Source: Paraescarpia echinospica (lineage: Eukaryota > Annelida > Polychaeta > Sabellida > Siboglinidae). From it: a stretch of DNA of 64,000 nt. The position numbers and the translations under genes are program-made. Positions 45,389 through 57,660 of the stretch are shown one piece after another (positions within the stretch are counted from its first letter, which is position 1; each line of letters starts with the position of its first letter). The DNA is taken from the NCBI GenBank assembly GCA_020002185.1, contig CM034541.1:30964648-31028647 (forward strand), written 5' to 3'. The notes beneath the pieces were generated by a model. It ran no database searches. It had not been told where the DNA came from and was given only the letters and a program-made list of their open reading frames with translations.

Positions 45389-45714
45389 TGTGTAGTCACC
45401 TACAGTGTGGGTCAGGAGAAGGTGGCACCACGTGATATCTGTTGATGTAGCGACAGATGACGTCGACACGGAGCACCATGTGACGTCACCATGGCAAAAT
45501 ATGAGGTCAACACAGAACATCATGTGGTCTTACCTGACGCCATAACAACAGATGATGTCACTGCAAAATACCACATGTTTATAAGTACATTGACAATCCT
45601 TCCATCCACAAGATTGGGACTGTCACTCCCGTTTCTTGCCAACTCTGTAACACTTCTTTACATTATCTTTCAATGTATCCACTCATTTACTTCTTCATTA
45701 CTTGCAGGGTGGGG

Positions 45715-45850
45715 CCACATGACTTGATCTATTCAGTCCTCTTTCATTCTCTCCTCGTCTCACATTTTCACTCCTGCCCTTTCAAGATCTATGTTAACCT
45801 CATTACACTATCACCCCATCTTAATTTTGGTTTTCTTCTACCACCCTCAA
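45715..45850 (-). pseudogene. Retroelement tail motif downstream of TICRR exon 17
   Basis: Minus strand reads GRRKPKLRWGDSVMR and, frameshifted, DLERAGVK followed by WPHPA. Third example in the window of the RPKLRWxDxVxRDLERA tail. If TICRR has further exons it would lie in an intron, again antisense. Confidence 0.45.
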
Positions 45851-46712
45851 CTTTTACGCTCCCTTATTGTTTGCACCTGCGTTTTTAAAACTATATGAGC
45901 CTTAGTTTCCACCTTCCTTCTGCCCAGTTATGCTTTTTAATTTTTTCTTCATTAATCCGTTCTGATTAATTTTCTCATTCATTCTTACTTACTCTTGCTC
46001 CTTACAAGTGTTTTGTGATCATGTTTGTTCTTCCTCCAATCATCCTATGTCAAACCTAACCAAGTTCTTTGTTTCTTAGATTGTAACAGATCATTATAAT
46101 TATGGCATGATCAGAGAAAACGTCCAGAACAGTTGCATCAGGTAATCACAACACAACTGAATGTTTTGTTAGCCTTGAGTGAGTTGAATACCTGTTTCTG
46201 TTGGGTGTGTCACTGATCCATATGGTTTTGATAGTTTCAGATATCACAAAATTCACGAGATTGGAACATATTGTATTATTACTTGGATATGCTATTAAAT
46301 TCCCATTTAATTCAATTATTAATAAACTGGATGCACAGCAGCAGAAACGAAATAAAACTTGAAGTTTGATGGGTGTTGGTTATACGTGAAATGAAACGAT
46401 CATTTTCATATCTTTCTTTTAATGTTATATATTTTTTACCAGGCACGTGATGTAGGGCTGAGATCGACATACTTGGGATATGTTAAGAATAATCCTAATA
46501 TTTATCTTATGTTTCCAGCATAAGCTATATCAAATAAAACCTGAATGTGTTTTCATTCTGCCGTATGGTTGTTTGTCTCGCTTAGTAAAGTGACAATTAT
46601 GTTATTTGGTCTGAGAGAATGAGGTATGCTACTTCCTACCTTTCAAATATCACTGTAATTCGGGGACATACAAATATGTTCAATACTTAACTGAATGACT
46701 GACTTTTAGTTT

Positions 46713-46842
46713 ACAGGACATTGAAAAAGGAACATCGTAATACAGCAGAAGCTGTCTTGGACGACTACCTCTCTAAACAGCCAAAGTGGTCTCTAAAGAC
46801 AGGTTGTCACCTATTGCAGGTTGCAGAACTTGTACAATAGTA
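46713..46842 (+). other. Possible further 3' exon (weak)
   Basis: After TTTTAGTTTACAG an open stretch reads TLKKEHRNTAEAVLDDYLSK then QPKWSLKTGCHLLQVAELVQ and stop. In phase 0, the phase left by exon 17, the same acceptor gives only DIEKGTS and stop. It could be a TICRR terminal exon in either frame or chance. AATAAA motifs occur near 46351 and 46533. Confidence 0.2.
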
Positions 46843-47161
46843 ATTATGAGAGGTACTCAGTTTCGCAGAAAACATGACGCAATTAGTATAGTGTATAGTA
46901 TAGGGAGGACTGTGTAAAGAGAGATTGGGAAGGATTGGGAGAGGAGTGGAGAACAAGTGCGAGCGAGCGACAGAAAGAGAGAGAGAGGACACCAAAGATA
47001 GATTATACTGTATGTCAATATACCGATTAAAATAAAGACCTATCGATGCATTGTGACTAAGGATGTGAACATATTTGAACACGAGATACTGGCTAGACGT
47101 GAGAACAACGCTGGCGGGAAAAATAACGGAAAAACAAACGATCCGACAAGATGGGGCATCT

Positions 47162-47614
47162 GGGGTAAGAACACATTTAAATTTTACATAGGCGGCCATT
47201 ATAACGTTTCCTTCATTTCCTGCTAAATTTGACATACAATTTTCTTTAAAATTTCACACCATATTTAACCTCCATTGACACAATTGCTGTGGAAAACTCG
47301 TAAAATTCTCATACCTCAATTTTCAGAAAAATCCACCCAAACCTGACACCCCTCAATTTCGTCCCAATCTGGTGACGAATTTTGAAATATTGGTGCGTTC
47401 TACAAAATAGCCACTGCGAATACACGAGCGACTAGCGTATGTTTATTGCTACCTCGTGAAAGATCTAATGTAGTAGTACATCCAGTATTCACTGGACTGA
47501 CATGTGCCATGCCAAAGTGCTCGAAAAAAATTCACACATGACACCAACACGGTATTTTCAAGGGCACTCTTTCGGTGGGTAATGGCGGACGAATCCTTAA
47601 TGTGGTCTTACCCC
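47162..47614 (+). mobile_element. MITE family E, left direct copy of a composite unit
   Basis: Begins GGGGTAAGAACACATTTAAA and ends TTAATGTGGTCTTACCCC, so it has its own terminal inverted repeats; subterminal GGCGGCCATTA and TAATGGCGG extend them. It is about 98% identical by eye to 49665-50119. Confidence 0.88.
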
Positions 47615-49664
47615 AAATAGATCTCCTGAATCTTGCAAATCTTCACGAAAGTTTGATTTATATCAAGCTATACATATAACTAGATTAACCACAAAGGGAA
47701 ATTTACACTGTCTCAATAACAATTAAAATATGCGTCATCATACTGTGCACACCTCCAAGCTAAACAGCACCTTGTGTTGGTTTAAACATGCTTATTCGGT
47801 ACTTTATATTACATACGACGTTTGCCTGATATGAATGTTACTGAGCACAGCATACAGGCCAACACAGTATCTTACCGATATGGGAATAAAATATATAGAA
47901 TATTAACGAAATAATTTTTTGGTAATTTTTCATAAAATGTATTTTTTGGAAAAAAATACACAAAATCATTATTTAAGCAGCATTGTAATGGACATGCACG
48001 TTGAAAATCTTCACGAATTTTTGTATAACGTAATGCCCACGAACTATGCTAAATAATCTAATGCAATCATGAACTATACGTCACTCGTGTACGACACCAG
48101 TAGGTGTGAAAAGCACAAGCCAGGCATTTCAACAATATTCACAATATATTGAAAGGCACAGAGGCGTCTTTTGACGGTAACTACAACTATATTGTAGATA
48201 ACGGGCTAAAATGATGGGTGTAAATTGAGGTATATACATAGTACATTATGAAACCAAAACTGGGATGCCCAGTGGAACGTATATCTTGCGTCACACAAAT
48301 TGTCGTCCTAACCCCCCTTAATAACCATACTTTTACACAGGCGCAGATCTCTGCTTGATACAGAATGTCCAAACATCGCCACATGTCAATTACTTGGCCA
48401 CTATATATTTCGCTGATGTACACACATTATTGGAAACAAGAGATACTACTGGCAAAATAGTTAATTTCAGAAAGAAACAAACGTTTGACAAGGACATCCA
48501 AGACATGTGATAAAGGTTGTTGACAGTTGTGGCACCCAGTATCTCTCCATGTACATCAACGAGTCCATTGTCCTAATCATATTTTATTCAAACATCGCCA
48601 AATTCTTAAAGGGTACTAACAATCATTTCTGATGTTAAATATACGGATATAACGTACAAAATACCAGTGGTAAAACAGCTTCTTGTCAGAGTAGTTGACA
48701 TCAGCCTACAGTTAGTTTAAGCTGCCTTGCCTTGTGCAAACTTCGGTATGATTCGGTTATATTACAGCTGAAAAGTACATGATCGTTGAAAAAGATAGCA
48801 TGCCAGTCCATGTACACAATTTCAACATATGACACTTCTCTTAGGTGACCAGTTTAAATTTGTATGGCTAAAAATGAACAAATTCGGATCATTGCGGTCG
48901 CTGCATAGTTGGAGAGTCACACACTCTTATGATATTCTCTGTTACATTCGGGGTATATTTATGTAGATTCTCAATTGTTCTTGTTGTCTCAGTTAGTGTA
49001 TGGAGGTTGCTATAAAAATAGGTGCTAGATGCCTGATTAGTAGAAGTGTGAGGACAACTTGCTTCCTATGGTGGCCAACATTTCACTAAAATTAGGGCCG
49101 TGTTAGGGGAGGGGTGGAAACAAAATGTTGCCTGCTTGCCCATTATTGCTTATTGTGCGATCCAAGTATGACATATATAAGTGCCATATAATTAGGAAGG
49201 ACAAGTTGGAACAGCAGAAAGACACACGTTAGTATCGGGGTTAAGAAACACGCATTTATAGATGTCGCCTACAAAAAATAAATTATATAACTAAGGCGAA
49301 ATTCATCCTACTGGAAATATGTCAATATTGTTGCACATGATGTAGATTTAAATGTAACTCCACACCATGACACATATACACTTTTCACACAAGCTATCGT
49401 GGTACTCAGTATCATAGAACATGCTTGGAATGTACTTTTTAACTTTCACACCACAAAAATTATCACTTTATTTTCCATGCATATCACCTAATAACTGGCT
49501 TATTAATTACTTTTAAACTTATTTTAGATGTAATACTAACAGTATGCAATAGCTGCACGATGTTATGGTCTACACCATCTTCCAAATACAGCCGAAAAAC
49601 CACCACCCGTCGCTCAAATCACATTTTGGCAGTTTTTGTGAAAAAACGGGTGTATTTCTAATTT
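47615..49664. other. Interior of the composite MITE unit
   Basis: About 2.05 kb of AT-rich sequence without convincing coding potential; the longest open frame is a 78-codon minus-strand run at 48187-48423 of no recognised kind. Its edges are AAAT next to CCCC on the left and ATTT next to GGGG on the right. Confidence 0.6.
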
Positions 49665-50119
49665 GGGGTAAGACCACATTTAAATTTTACATAGGCGGCC
49701 ATTATAACGTTTCCTTCATTTCCTGCTAAATTTGACATACAATTTTCTTTAAAATTTCACACCATATTTAACCTCCATTGACACAATTGCTGTGGAAAAC
49801 TCGTAAAATTCTCATACTTCAGTTTTCAGAAAAATCCACCCAAACCTGACACCCCTCAATTTCGTCCCAATCTGGTGACGGATTTTGAAATATTGGTGCG
49901 TTCTACAAAATAGCCACTGTGCGAATACGCGAGCGACTAGCGTATGTTTATTGCTACCTCGTGAAAGATCTAATGTAGTAGTACATCCAGTATTCACTGG
50001 ACTGACATGTGCCATGCCAAAGTGCTCGAAAAATATTCACACATAACACCAACACGGTATTTTCAAGGGCACTTTTTCGGTGGGTAATGGCGGACGAATC
50101 CTTAATGTGGTCTTACCCC
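49665..50119 (+). mobile_element. MITE family E, right direct copy of a composite unit
   Basis: Begins GGGGTAAGACCACATTTAAA and ends TTAATGTGGTCTTACCCC. Same orientation as 47162-47614, with a handful of substitutions and two extra bases. Confidence 0.88.
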
Positions 50120-50239
50120 ATCTAAAGAACACTACCTCACGGAGATACGACGATATTAGACTTGATGGATTATATTTAAAAGGTGGCATTCTTTTCTAAT
50201 TCTTCATTTATTAATTAATTTAATGTTCTTGGGACTATA

Positions 50240-50560
50240 CTAATTATGTTGAAGATATATACTTTCATTCAAATTGTGTTTAGTAAGGCCGTAATTAACA
50301 ACGTTCGCAATTTCGAAGGTACGACCCCGGGGCATGTTCAAATAGTAAACAAAGCATCCAATTTCAAAACAAGTATGATTGCCAATACGGCCGGGTTGAG
50401 TTAATTGCTATACCGCTTGGTGTTAACAGATTTCACACATTCAACACACCAGACTTCCGGTTACAAATGACCACTAATTCCGACTTGAGGAACGGACTGA
50501 CTCTCTTTCAAATGTCAGACACTATCAGACCATACTAATGAACAACCACCCGCTAAAATG
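50240..50560 (+). mobile_element. Dispersed repeat family C, copy 3
   Basis: Contains CCCGGGGCATGTTCAAATAG, TTTCAAAACAAG, CGGGTTGAGTTAATTG and CACCAGACTTCCGGTTACAA, collinear with 32690-33035. It lies just beyond the composite unit at 47162-50119. Confidence 0.7.
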
Positions 50561-53500
50561 GCATCAATCGAAACAACACGTTGTAAATCACAGCTGTTCT
50601 TATTATTTAACCTGTAAGTGTAAGGCCAACTATTGTTTCGGTGTGATGTTTTCAAATCGTATAGAAACTGACATAGCTGGGAGACAAAACACGTCGTTTG
50701 CTATCAAGTGACACAGGTATGAATGTGTGCAAAACGCGGTGGCTTCTGTGATAAAACCCAGATGGTGTCCAGTTCCCGATGTTGAAGAACATTATTGTAG
50801 TCCGCCACAGTGAACCGGGTAGTAAGTCACACAGGCCTATTCTGCAGACGAGCCCAAAATAGCTATCTACGTCATGCCCCGTAAGTTTTGTGATTTTAGC
50901 AAAAAAATGCATTCCTTATAATCTCAACTTTCAATGTCCAGTTTACCTTCCTCGACAGATAAACTACTCGAATACGTGCATTTAACAGCCGACTGATTAA
51001 CTAACAACAGACAGTACAAATTGAAATTACCCCGTTTCTCAAAACGCGATTTTAAAAAGTTTGCTTCAATTGTATTTTAGTTCGTTGATTGCAGCTGTCT
51101 GGATTTCAAGTGATTAGTGTTCGACATAAGGCTTAAAATGTTAAGGGCCAACCGGGGCTGTAACCTGAAAATGCTGCGGGCCCCGTCCAACAATACCAGA
51201 AATGGAGCCGCCGCTGCCATCTTAGGAATATACGCACGCATGCACGCACACACACACACACACACACACTCACACGCCTAATTATATTGACTTTCCATTT
51301 GAAATGCCGCTCGGGGGTCTCACCCGCGACATTTCGGGCAAGGTGGTGCAGTTGAAGGGTGTTGATGAGCTTGAATCCCCCAAGATACACCACGTTCCAA
51401 TGCGTATTTTATCTGCCCCCTTTCTTGCGGCCTCGTTATTTCCTCAACTCTATTCACTTGATAATCGGCCTGAATTCATCCGCACCACATGTCCGTCATA
51501 CATATATATAGGCAACATCTGGCCTCTTTTCATTCATTCAGTTGTATCAGTCGTCTACCATATTTACTCCTGTGGGCTAATTCTCCAGATTTAGTTGTTC
51601 TCGCAAACATGCCGCCTCCGTTGATTATGTTTTATCAACGCCATTATTCCCAACTCATGTTGGATTGCCGACGTAATTCGCGATCTTATGACTTCCCTAC
51701 CCAACTTGCTTGAATGTTGCGCGTCTGTCATTCGGCGACACCTTTGCCTTTCTCCGGGCATTCGCATCTTGTGTGCAACTTTCGCCCATTCCTACCTACA
51801 AACGCACATCATCGGTAATCGTTCCGGCTAAATGCCAATGTATATCAAGCCACCCAAATGCTTGGTGTTATTCCCCTTCAACATGGTTTTCAACTCATCT
51901 TTCTTATGTCCAACAACACCAGTTATGTCTTATCCGTGGTGATATTCAGCTAATGCTTCTCGAACACTTCGTTCCACACTTGCAGTGCATGTGGTAATTC
52001 CTGATTGTTCTCCGTTACTACACCATGATCAGCAGACCTATTATATTCAAAAACCGGGCGAGCCAACCGGGCTTGTGACTTGCGGCAGTTGCGAGGCCGA
52101 CAGAAGATTCAACCGGCCTACAGCTATGTCGAACGCTGCAAGCGATTCAATTTGGCAACACAGATTTATAAGGATCAGGCTCGTAGCCAGCTTTTCACAA
52201 TGGGGAGTTCACATTTTACAAATTCAGACTCCAGGGGCAGCCACAAGTTCATGTGGGGTTAAATTTTTTCACAATGCAGAGCGTCCCATATGTTCACGTG
52301 GGGGCTCATAATGCAGAGGGTTACATTTTTAACTGGAAGAACAATGAAGTGGGTGTGAGATTGATGGACCATGTGGTTTCGTCTTATATTCGTTCATCTT
52401 ATATATATACAAACACGACATTGACATAGCCAGCAGGCCCATAACGAGGTCGTTTTGGGGGTGCGTTTTCAGACAAAATGGGACATATGGGAGATCTGTG
52501 GAGATTGGTCCCATTTTGTTGCCTGATTAAGCCTAATTTACACCCAATTGTATTCATAAAAGCTAACATGCAGTGATAGTATATTATTAATATAACTGAA
52601 TTATTTACTTGAAACCCTTCGCAGTGTGTACTTGTTTTGAATATGTTCATATTAATAAAATAAACGAGGCACCGAGGAATGTGTGTGTGTTAAAGTTATT
52701 TTTCAGAATAAACAGTTAAAGTGTGACATTTGCAATATGGTTTTCACTCAATTAATATGTTATAGTTATATGATCTGATGTGCAAGATGTCCATAATTTA
52801 CATAAACATAATTAAGTTAGTAAATTAACAAACCTTTATAACACATGCCCGGTAAATAAAAGCTAGATTAGAAAAAGTATTGTCCTCTTGTAGAATTTGA
52901 ATTAAATTGTAGGTGTCAAACAGTCAAGTACCATATTCTGTACACCACACTGACTCCAGGAAACACAAACTGTATTTTACAACTATACAGAACACAAAAT
53001 GTACGTAATAATTTATAATAAAGGCCCTTCATACATTATGGCCTCATCATAAGCGATAAGGCTCCCCTTTCTGAGATCTACAAACATGCAACTTACTAGC
53101 AACCACAGTATTTCAGCAACTATACTGCCACACAATTACACGATTTCTCATCAGCACGCGCATTTTAAAATAGGTGAAGCTAAACTTTATTGTGTATTGG
53201 TTAAATACAAGTATTCATCGAAATTCGCGTTCCAGTGCAATAGTTGAACATTATGCTTTGGGTTAAGCCAGATGAGTTTGTCTACCGGGTTTGCAGCTTG
53301 TAAGAAATACACTCGCTATACTTCTTAAGTTGTTGATTGTTGAGAATAGCTTCTTTGACAGTCGGTAGTTACCTTAATCAGCATACTAAAACTAAAAAGC
53401 CGCACCTCTCGTTTAATGATAATGAATGTTTAATTAATTATTTTATATGGCTTAATTTATGTGCTCATAATTGATAAATCATCGTCACCCCGTCCATTCA

Positions 53501-54664
53501 CCAGTATTTTGTCTGCATCTGTCACCTCTGAGTGACTACAATTGGGACTCTTAATTTTACGTTTGATGTAAAACTGGCTTCTTTTGTATTTGACTCCCCA
53601 TGCGTTTACATAACAGGAGACCCTGGGATAGTGTGAAGTCCTTCTGCATGGCTAATTGGATGCGATGGTCCTTTGACTCACATTCCTCTAGTGACTGCCC
53701 TTTTCACACATGGCATTGGGGACAGACCCCTCAGCCAGGCTCCCATACATCCAGTGATGATCACATAATAGATAAGGGTTCTCCCTTTAACATATGTACA
53801 GATCAGCCTTGCTTGGCATTCCATGTAATGCTTGACCACTATCCAACAGCTTTTAGGAGGGGGGTTAACGCTTTTGAGAAACATGGCATACAATTAGTAG
53901 TTCACATTTTAAAGATGCAATTTTGAGGGGGGTTCACATTTTGGAGAAAGGGGGTTCACAAAAAGGAACCCCCCTGGCTAAGGGCCTATCGATATTTTAG
54001 TCTGATCTTTAAAACTTGACTTCATAGTCAACAGTCACGAGTGATTGGTTGTGAAATGTTGGTCAATCAGAATTACTTTCAAAGAGGTCAAGGTTATTTG
54101 CCTTAGCAATAAATGATGGTATCATGGTGTTAGTAACTACTAACAAGACACGCGACCTGAATAAATAGATTCACACACAGAATGGCTACACAACTCGGTA
54201 ACTCCAGTGATCCGTGACATTCGTTTACTGGTGTGGAAGAATGCCTTCTCAACGCGAGCTGTGAACACGTAATTATGCCAATTCCAGGTAAGGTGTGAAG
54301 ACACGAATAACACATGAAGTTGATCACGCCCAAACATGCCCCTATTCAGCAGTAACTGTTACCTCGTAAATCACGCGACGTTTCAGTGTATTTCTGGCAA
54401 CGTAATTACATATTCAGTGAGGACAAGCCGTCAAATTACTTATGGGCCAGATCTCGGTGCTGATTCCTGGCACGCCCGACCGATTCTGTGGTCAACTAAA
54501 TATGGCAACAAAGACGCTGTCCGAGACCATGACACCATACCGTCCGTCAATCGACCGCATTACAAAGCGTCTGCAGCGACAGCCAACGCTTAGCAATAAC
54601 GCGTGCCAGTCATTCAACCACATAAGGCTACATGCAATTTGGAGGAGAATTGCCCGAGTACAAT
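50561..54664. other. Intergenic, no gene seen
   Basis: AT-rich, with a CA microsatellite at 51240-51275 and short GGGGGGTTCACATTTT direct repeats near 53925-53960. Open frames such as 51304-51594 and 53600-53926 have no recognisable content. Confidence 0.45.
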
Positions 54665-54915
54665 AGACGGAGGCATACCCTGTAATCGGTAGCACATGAG
54701 TCGCGTGCTTTCCGTCACAATCCCAGACTGTTCAAGTGATCGTCAACGAGTGTTGGTGCTAGTCAGACGGCCACGATGCTGGACGGTTCTAGACTTTGTT
54801 GACGCCAATTGACCGAGAGAACTTCGGTGACGATTGCCGGACGTAAACAGGTAGGTCTAAGTATCTAGTGTCGATTGCCAAGTAGCCAAGCTCAACGGTA
54901 ATACCAAGCAAATTA
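54665..54915 (+). repeat. Degenerate local repeat F, copy 1
   Basis: Contains CCCTGTAATCGGTAGCAC, GTGCTTTCCGTCACA, GTAAACAGGTAGGTCTAAGT and CCAAGCTCAACGG, blocks that recur in order at 55850-56075 and 56495-56710. Confidence 0.5.
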
Positions 54916-55081
54916 TCACTGAAGATTTGGACATCGCTTGTACACAGTCCCCGTCTTCCCTGCGTGCATGGGTGTGTTTGTGGGTGTAAAGAAGCATGTA
55001 ATCGACCGTGTATGTATCACTCATGTGTCTGTGTTTGGTTACAATGTAGGTATTCTTTTTTTCAGGAATAAATATGCATTA

Positions 55082-55212
55082 CCGATTGGTTGGTTGGTTG
55101 GTTGATTGATTGATTAATTGATTGATTGATTGTCAATGTGTGTGTGTGTGCGTGTGTGCGTGTGTGCGTGTGTGTGTGTGTGCGTGTGCGTGTGCGTGCG
55201 TGTGCGTGTTTT
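55082..55212. repeat. (TTGG/TTGA)n then (GT)n microsatellite
   Basis: GGTTGGTTGATTGATTGATT repeats followed by GT/GCGT repeats. Confidence 0.95.
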
Positions 55213-55849
55213 CAGTCAGAGGGGACCATTGATAATGTTGTACAGAATAATCCGATCATTTCGTACAATACACGGAGGCGAGAGGCTTCAGAGAAGACGG
55301 ACCATGTAATCTTAGTTCGAGGAAAACGTAAGTGAACAAAGAACTTTGGCAGAGCATAATACACAATAATCAAATGTAAATAACAACTTACTGAAGGTGT
55401 CGGATGTCTTTGTACTAGTTACTATAGCCGCAGAATACAGTGCACAGGCGTCAGAACGAGTTGACTATTAGGGGGTCTGAGTTGGAGCTTCAGAACTCTG
55501 CGCACTTGTCGGTTATAACATCGGAAGACGCGGGGAGGGTGCTGTTGGAGATTCACGCTGACGTTCTAAGCTCAACTCTAACGACTTCAATGCTGTGGGG
55601 CGTAACACTGGAAAACGATGGGGTCTGTTGACGATGTCAGCTTTTAACCACTAGATGAGGTAATTCCGTCTCGGAGGTTGTAACACTGGTGACGCTCACC
55701 AAACAACATCTTCAAAATTCGCAACATATTAGGGGCTAGCCCCCACTCTAAATAGTGGGGCTCAGCCCAATTAACTAAGCCCCCTTTTCCGATGCCCATG
55801 CCGTAGAGTAAGAGAAGACACTGAAACTAACCGTTTAACTACTAATTAG

Positions 55850-56075
55850 AACCTGCTGGTCGAGTGCTTTCCTTCACCGACGTACGCCGATCTGTGAGTA
55901 TCAGTGTGGGTGCTGGTGTCGACCAATTTACTGAACGGTTCTGTACGTTGTTGACACCAGGTAACTGACAGAACTCCGGGGAGAAAAGACAACCGGCTGT
56001 AGTTCGTAAACAGGTAGGCTAAGTCGGTGGTTTCGATTTCCAAGTATCTGAGCTCAACTTCCAACAACAGGCAGT
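55850..56075 (+). repeat. Degenerate local repeat F, copy 2
   Basis: Contains GAGTGCTTTCCTTCACCGAC, GTGTGGGTGCTGGTGTCG, TTCGTAAACAGGTAGGCTAA and AGTATCTGAGCTCAACTTCC. Confidence 0.5.
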
Positions 56076-56171
56076 TTATTTATAAGCGAACTTTGACTAC
56101 CACTTTTGCATGGTGAAATGTAGCTACAGACTGTATATAATTATAAAGCTGTCCAGTATCCTCGCCGTCTC

Positions 56172-56230
56172 CGTGTGTTTGTATGTGTGTGTGTTGTGTG
56201 TGTGTGTGTGTTGTGTGTGTGTTGTGTGTG

Positions 56231-56280
<50 letters not shown>

Positions 56281-56345
56281 GTGTGTGTATGTGTTTGTGT
56301 GTGTGTATGTGTGTGTACGTGTGTGTGTGTGCGCGCGCGCGTGCA
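56172..56345. repeat. (GT)n microsatellite with TTGTGT interruptions
   Basis: Over 160 bp of GT with regular TTGTGTG and TATGTG variants, ending in GCGCGCGCG. Confidence 0.95.
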
Positions 56346-56494
56346 TATGTGTGGGTACGTATGATAGGTATACTTGTTTGTATGTATATGTATGTATCTA
56401 GGTGTTTGTGCAAACGTGACTACATTCAATCAAGAAGGATTACTGGCAGTTTTTAGCAGAAGATCCCAAACATTATCACACATTGCACATAAAT

Positions 56495-56710
56495 GGACCC
56501 TGTAATTACTAGCACCTGTACTTGCGTGGCTCGCATGTCTTCCGTCACAGATCCAGGGCGTTCCGTTAGTGTCATCACGGGTGCATACATCAATTTGGTC
56601 AAAACACCACAATACAGATCAGTTACTGAACTCCCGTCGATCATAAACAGGGATACTTATATTTGGCTTGTCCACCTCCAGGTATCCGAGCTCAACTTCA
56701 ACAAAATGCT
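56495..56710 (+). repeat. Degenerate local repeat F, copy 3
   Basis: Contains CCCTGTAATTACTAGCACC, CATGTCTTCCGTCACAG, ATAAACAGGGATACTTATA and AGGTATCCGAGCTCAACTTC. Confidence 0.5.
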
Positions 56711-57034
56711 AAATATCCATAATTGACGGCCGAGCTCATGTAAAGTTCTAGGAAAACAATGCAGTTTCTTAAACGTGAGCAGTGAACGATTTGCTACGAA
56801 GACTAGTCGGTCGTGTCACTTACCAGTGTTACTGACACGGAATTTGTTATAGAACATCACCTACATTTCCTACTGGTGATTGGTGATGGATCAGCTTCAC
56901 CGAGTTGGTGTCACGGAGGCACACGTGGCACTCTTGAATGATCATACGTGTTTGCGTGTGCGTGTATGAGTACATGCGTGTGTGTTTGTGTGTTGTGCGG
57001 GCGTGCGTGCATTTGCTCGAGCGAATGAGCGTGT

Positions 57035-57145
57035 GTGTATGAGTGACTGAGTGACTGACTGAGTAAGTGGGTGACTGAGTGGCTGAGTGAGGGAGTAAGT
57101 GATTGACTGAGTAAGTGGGTGACTGAGTGAGGGAGCGAGTCAGTG
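57035..57145. repeat. GAGTGACT-type minisatellite
   Basis: Irregular tandem GAGTGACTGAGT and GTAAGTGGGTGACTGAGTG units, with one longer period of about 50 bp repeated twice. Confidence 0.85.
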
Positions 57146-57394
57146 TGACTTCTCTTTTTCTTCCTGGTTTCCGCCTAGCTTCAACTTGTGCGGGTACAGG
57201 CGGTGGTCTGGCAGGCAAACAGTAACTAAACGCAGATAGCGCAGTATATAGAATATCAGCACAAATAACGGGTGAATAAACATAAATACACGAACTTCTG
57301 GTGTCTAGTTTTGTGACTGGTTTGAAATGTATGTATGTAGTTATTTATCATGCTCATCCTTGCTGTTAGGTTGCTTCTTTAGTACGGAGCAAGA

Positions 57395-57660
57395 TCCAGA
57401 TCCAGAGGGTTAGAGGTTGAAACCATCATTCTGTGAGTTGATGACAGAGTACACGTTGGCACCGTGATATTTTATTGTTCCTGGCACAGACACCAGATAG
57501 AAGGGACCAACGGCTTAGATAGTGTCTCTTCCGAAAGACACAAACAACGTGGGGTGAAGTAAATGCCGAAGTTTCGAAACAGCGGCTGGTGGAATCAAAC
57601 CACCGACCGCTCGATCGACAGTCCGGCGCTCTACCGCGAGACCACTGCTTTCTGGACATT
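57395..57660 (-). mobile_element. tRNA-derived SINE, family B
   Basis: Read on the minus strand the head is a tRNA-like sequence with TCTCGCGGTAGAGCGCC (A box) and GTGGTTTGATTCC (B box), followed by a body ending near 57400. It is a retroposon, not a tRNA gene, because the acceptor stem is not closed and the body repeats at 2915-3200. Confidence 0.7.

Larger units (their letters stand above)
45389..47161. other. Region 3' of TICRR exon 17
   Basis: Contains a retroelement tail motif (45715-45850), a weak exon candidate (46713-46842), AATAAA motifs near 46351, 46533 and 47031, and a GAGCGAGCGACAGAAAGAGA-type purine tract near 46960-46985. The TICRR 3' UTR or last exons should fall here. Confidence 0.4.

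Noticed and set aside
47162..50119. LTR retrotransposon
   Set aside because: The direct repeats do not start with TG and end with CA, carry their own inverted ends, and the interior lacks gag/pol, primer-binding site and polypurine tract.
51304..52311. Several 95-108 codon plus-strand frames
   Set aside because: No homology recognised, no conserved composition, no consistent splice sites.
57590..57660. tRNA gene on the minus strand
   Set aside because: Good B box, but it is the head of SINE family B with a decayed copy at 2915-3200.
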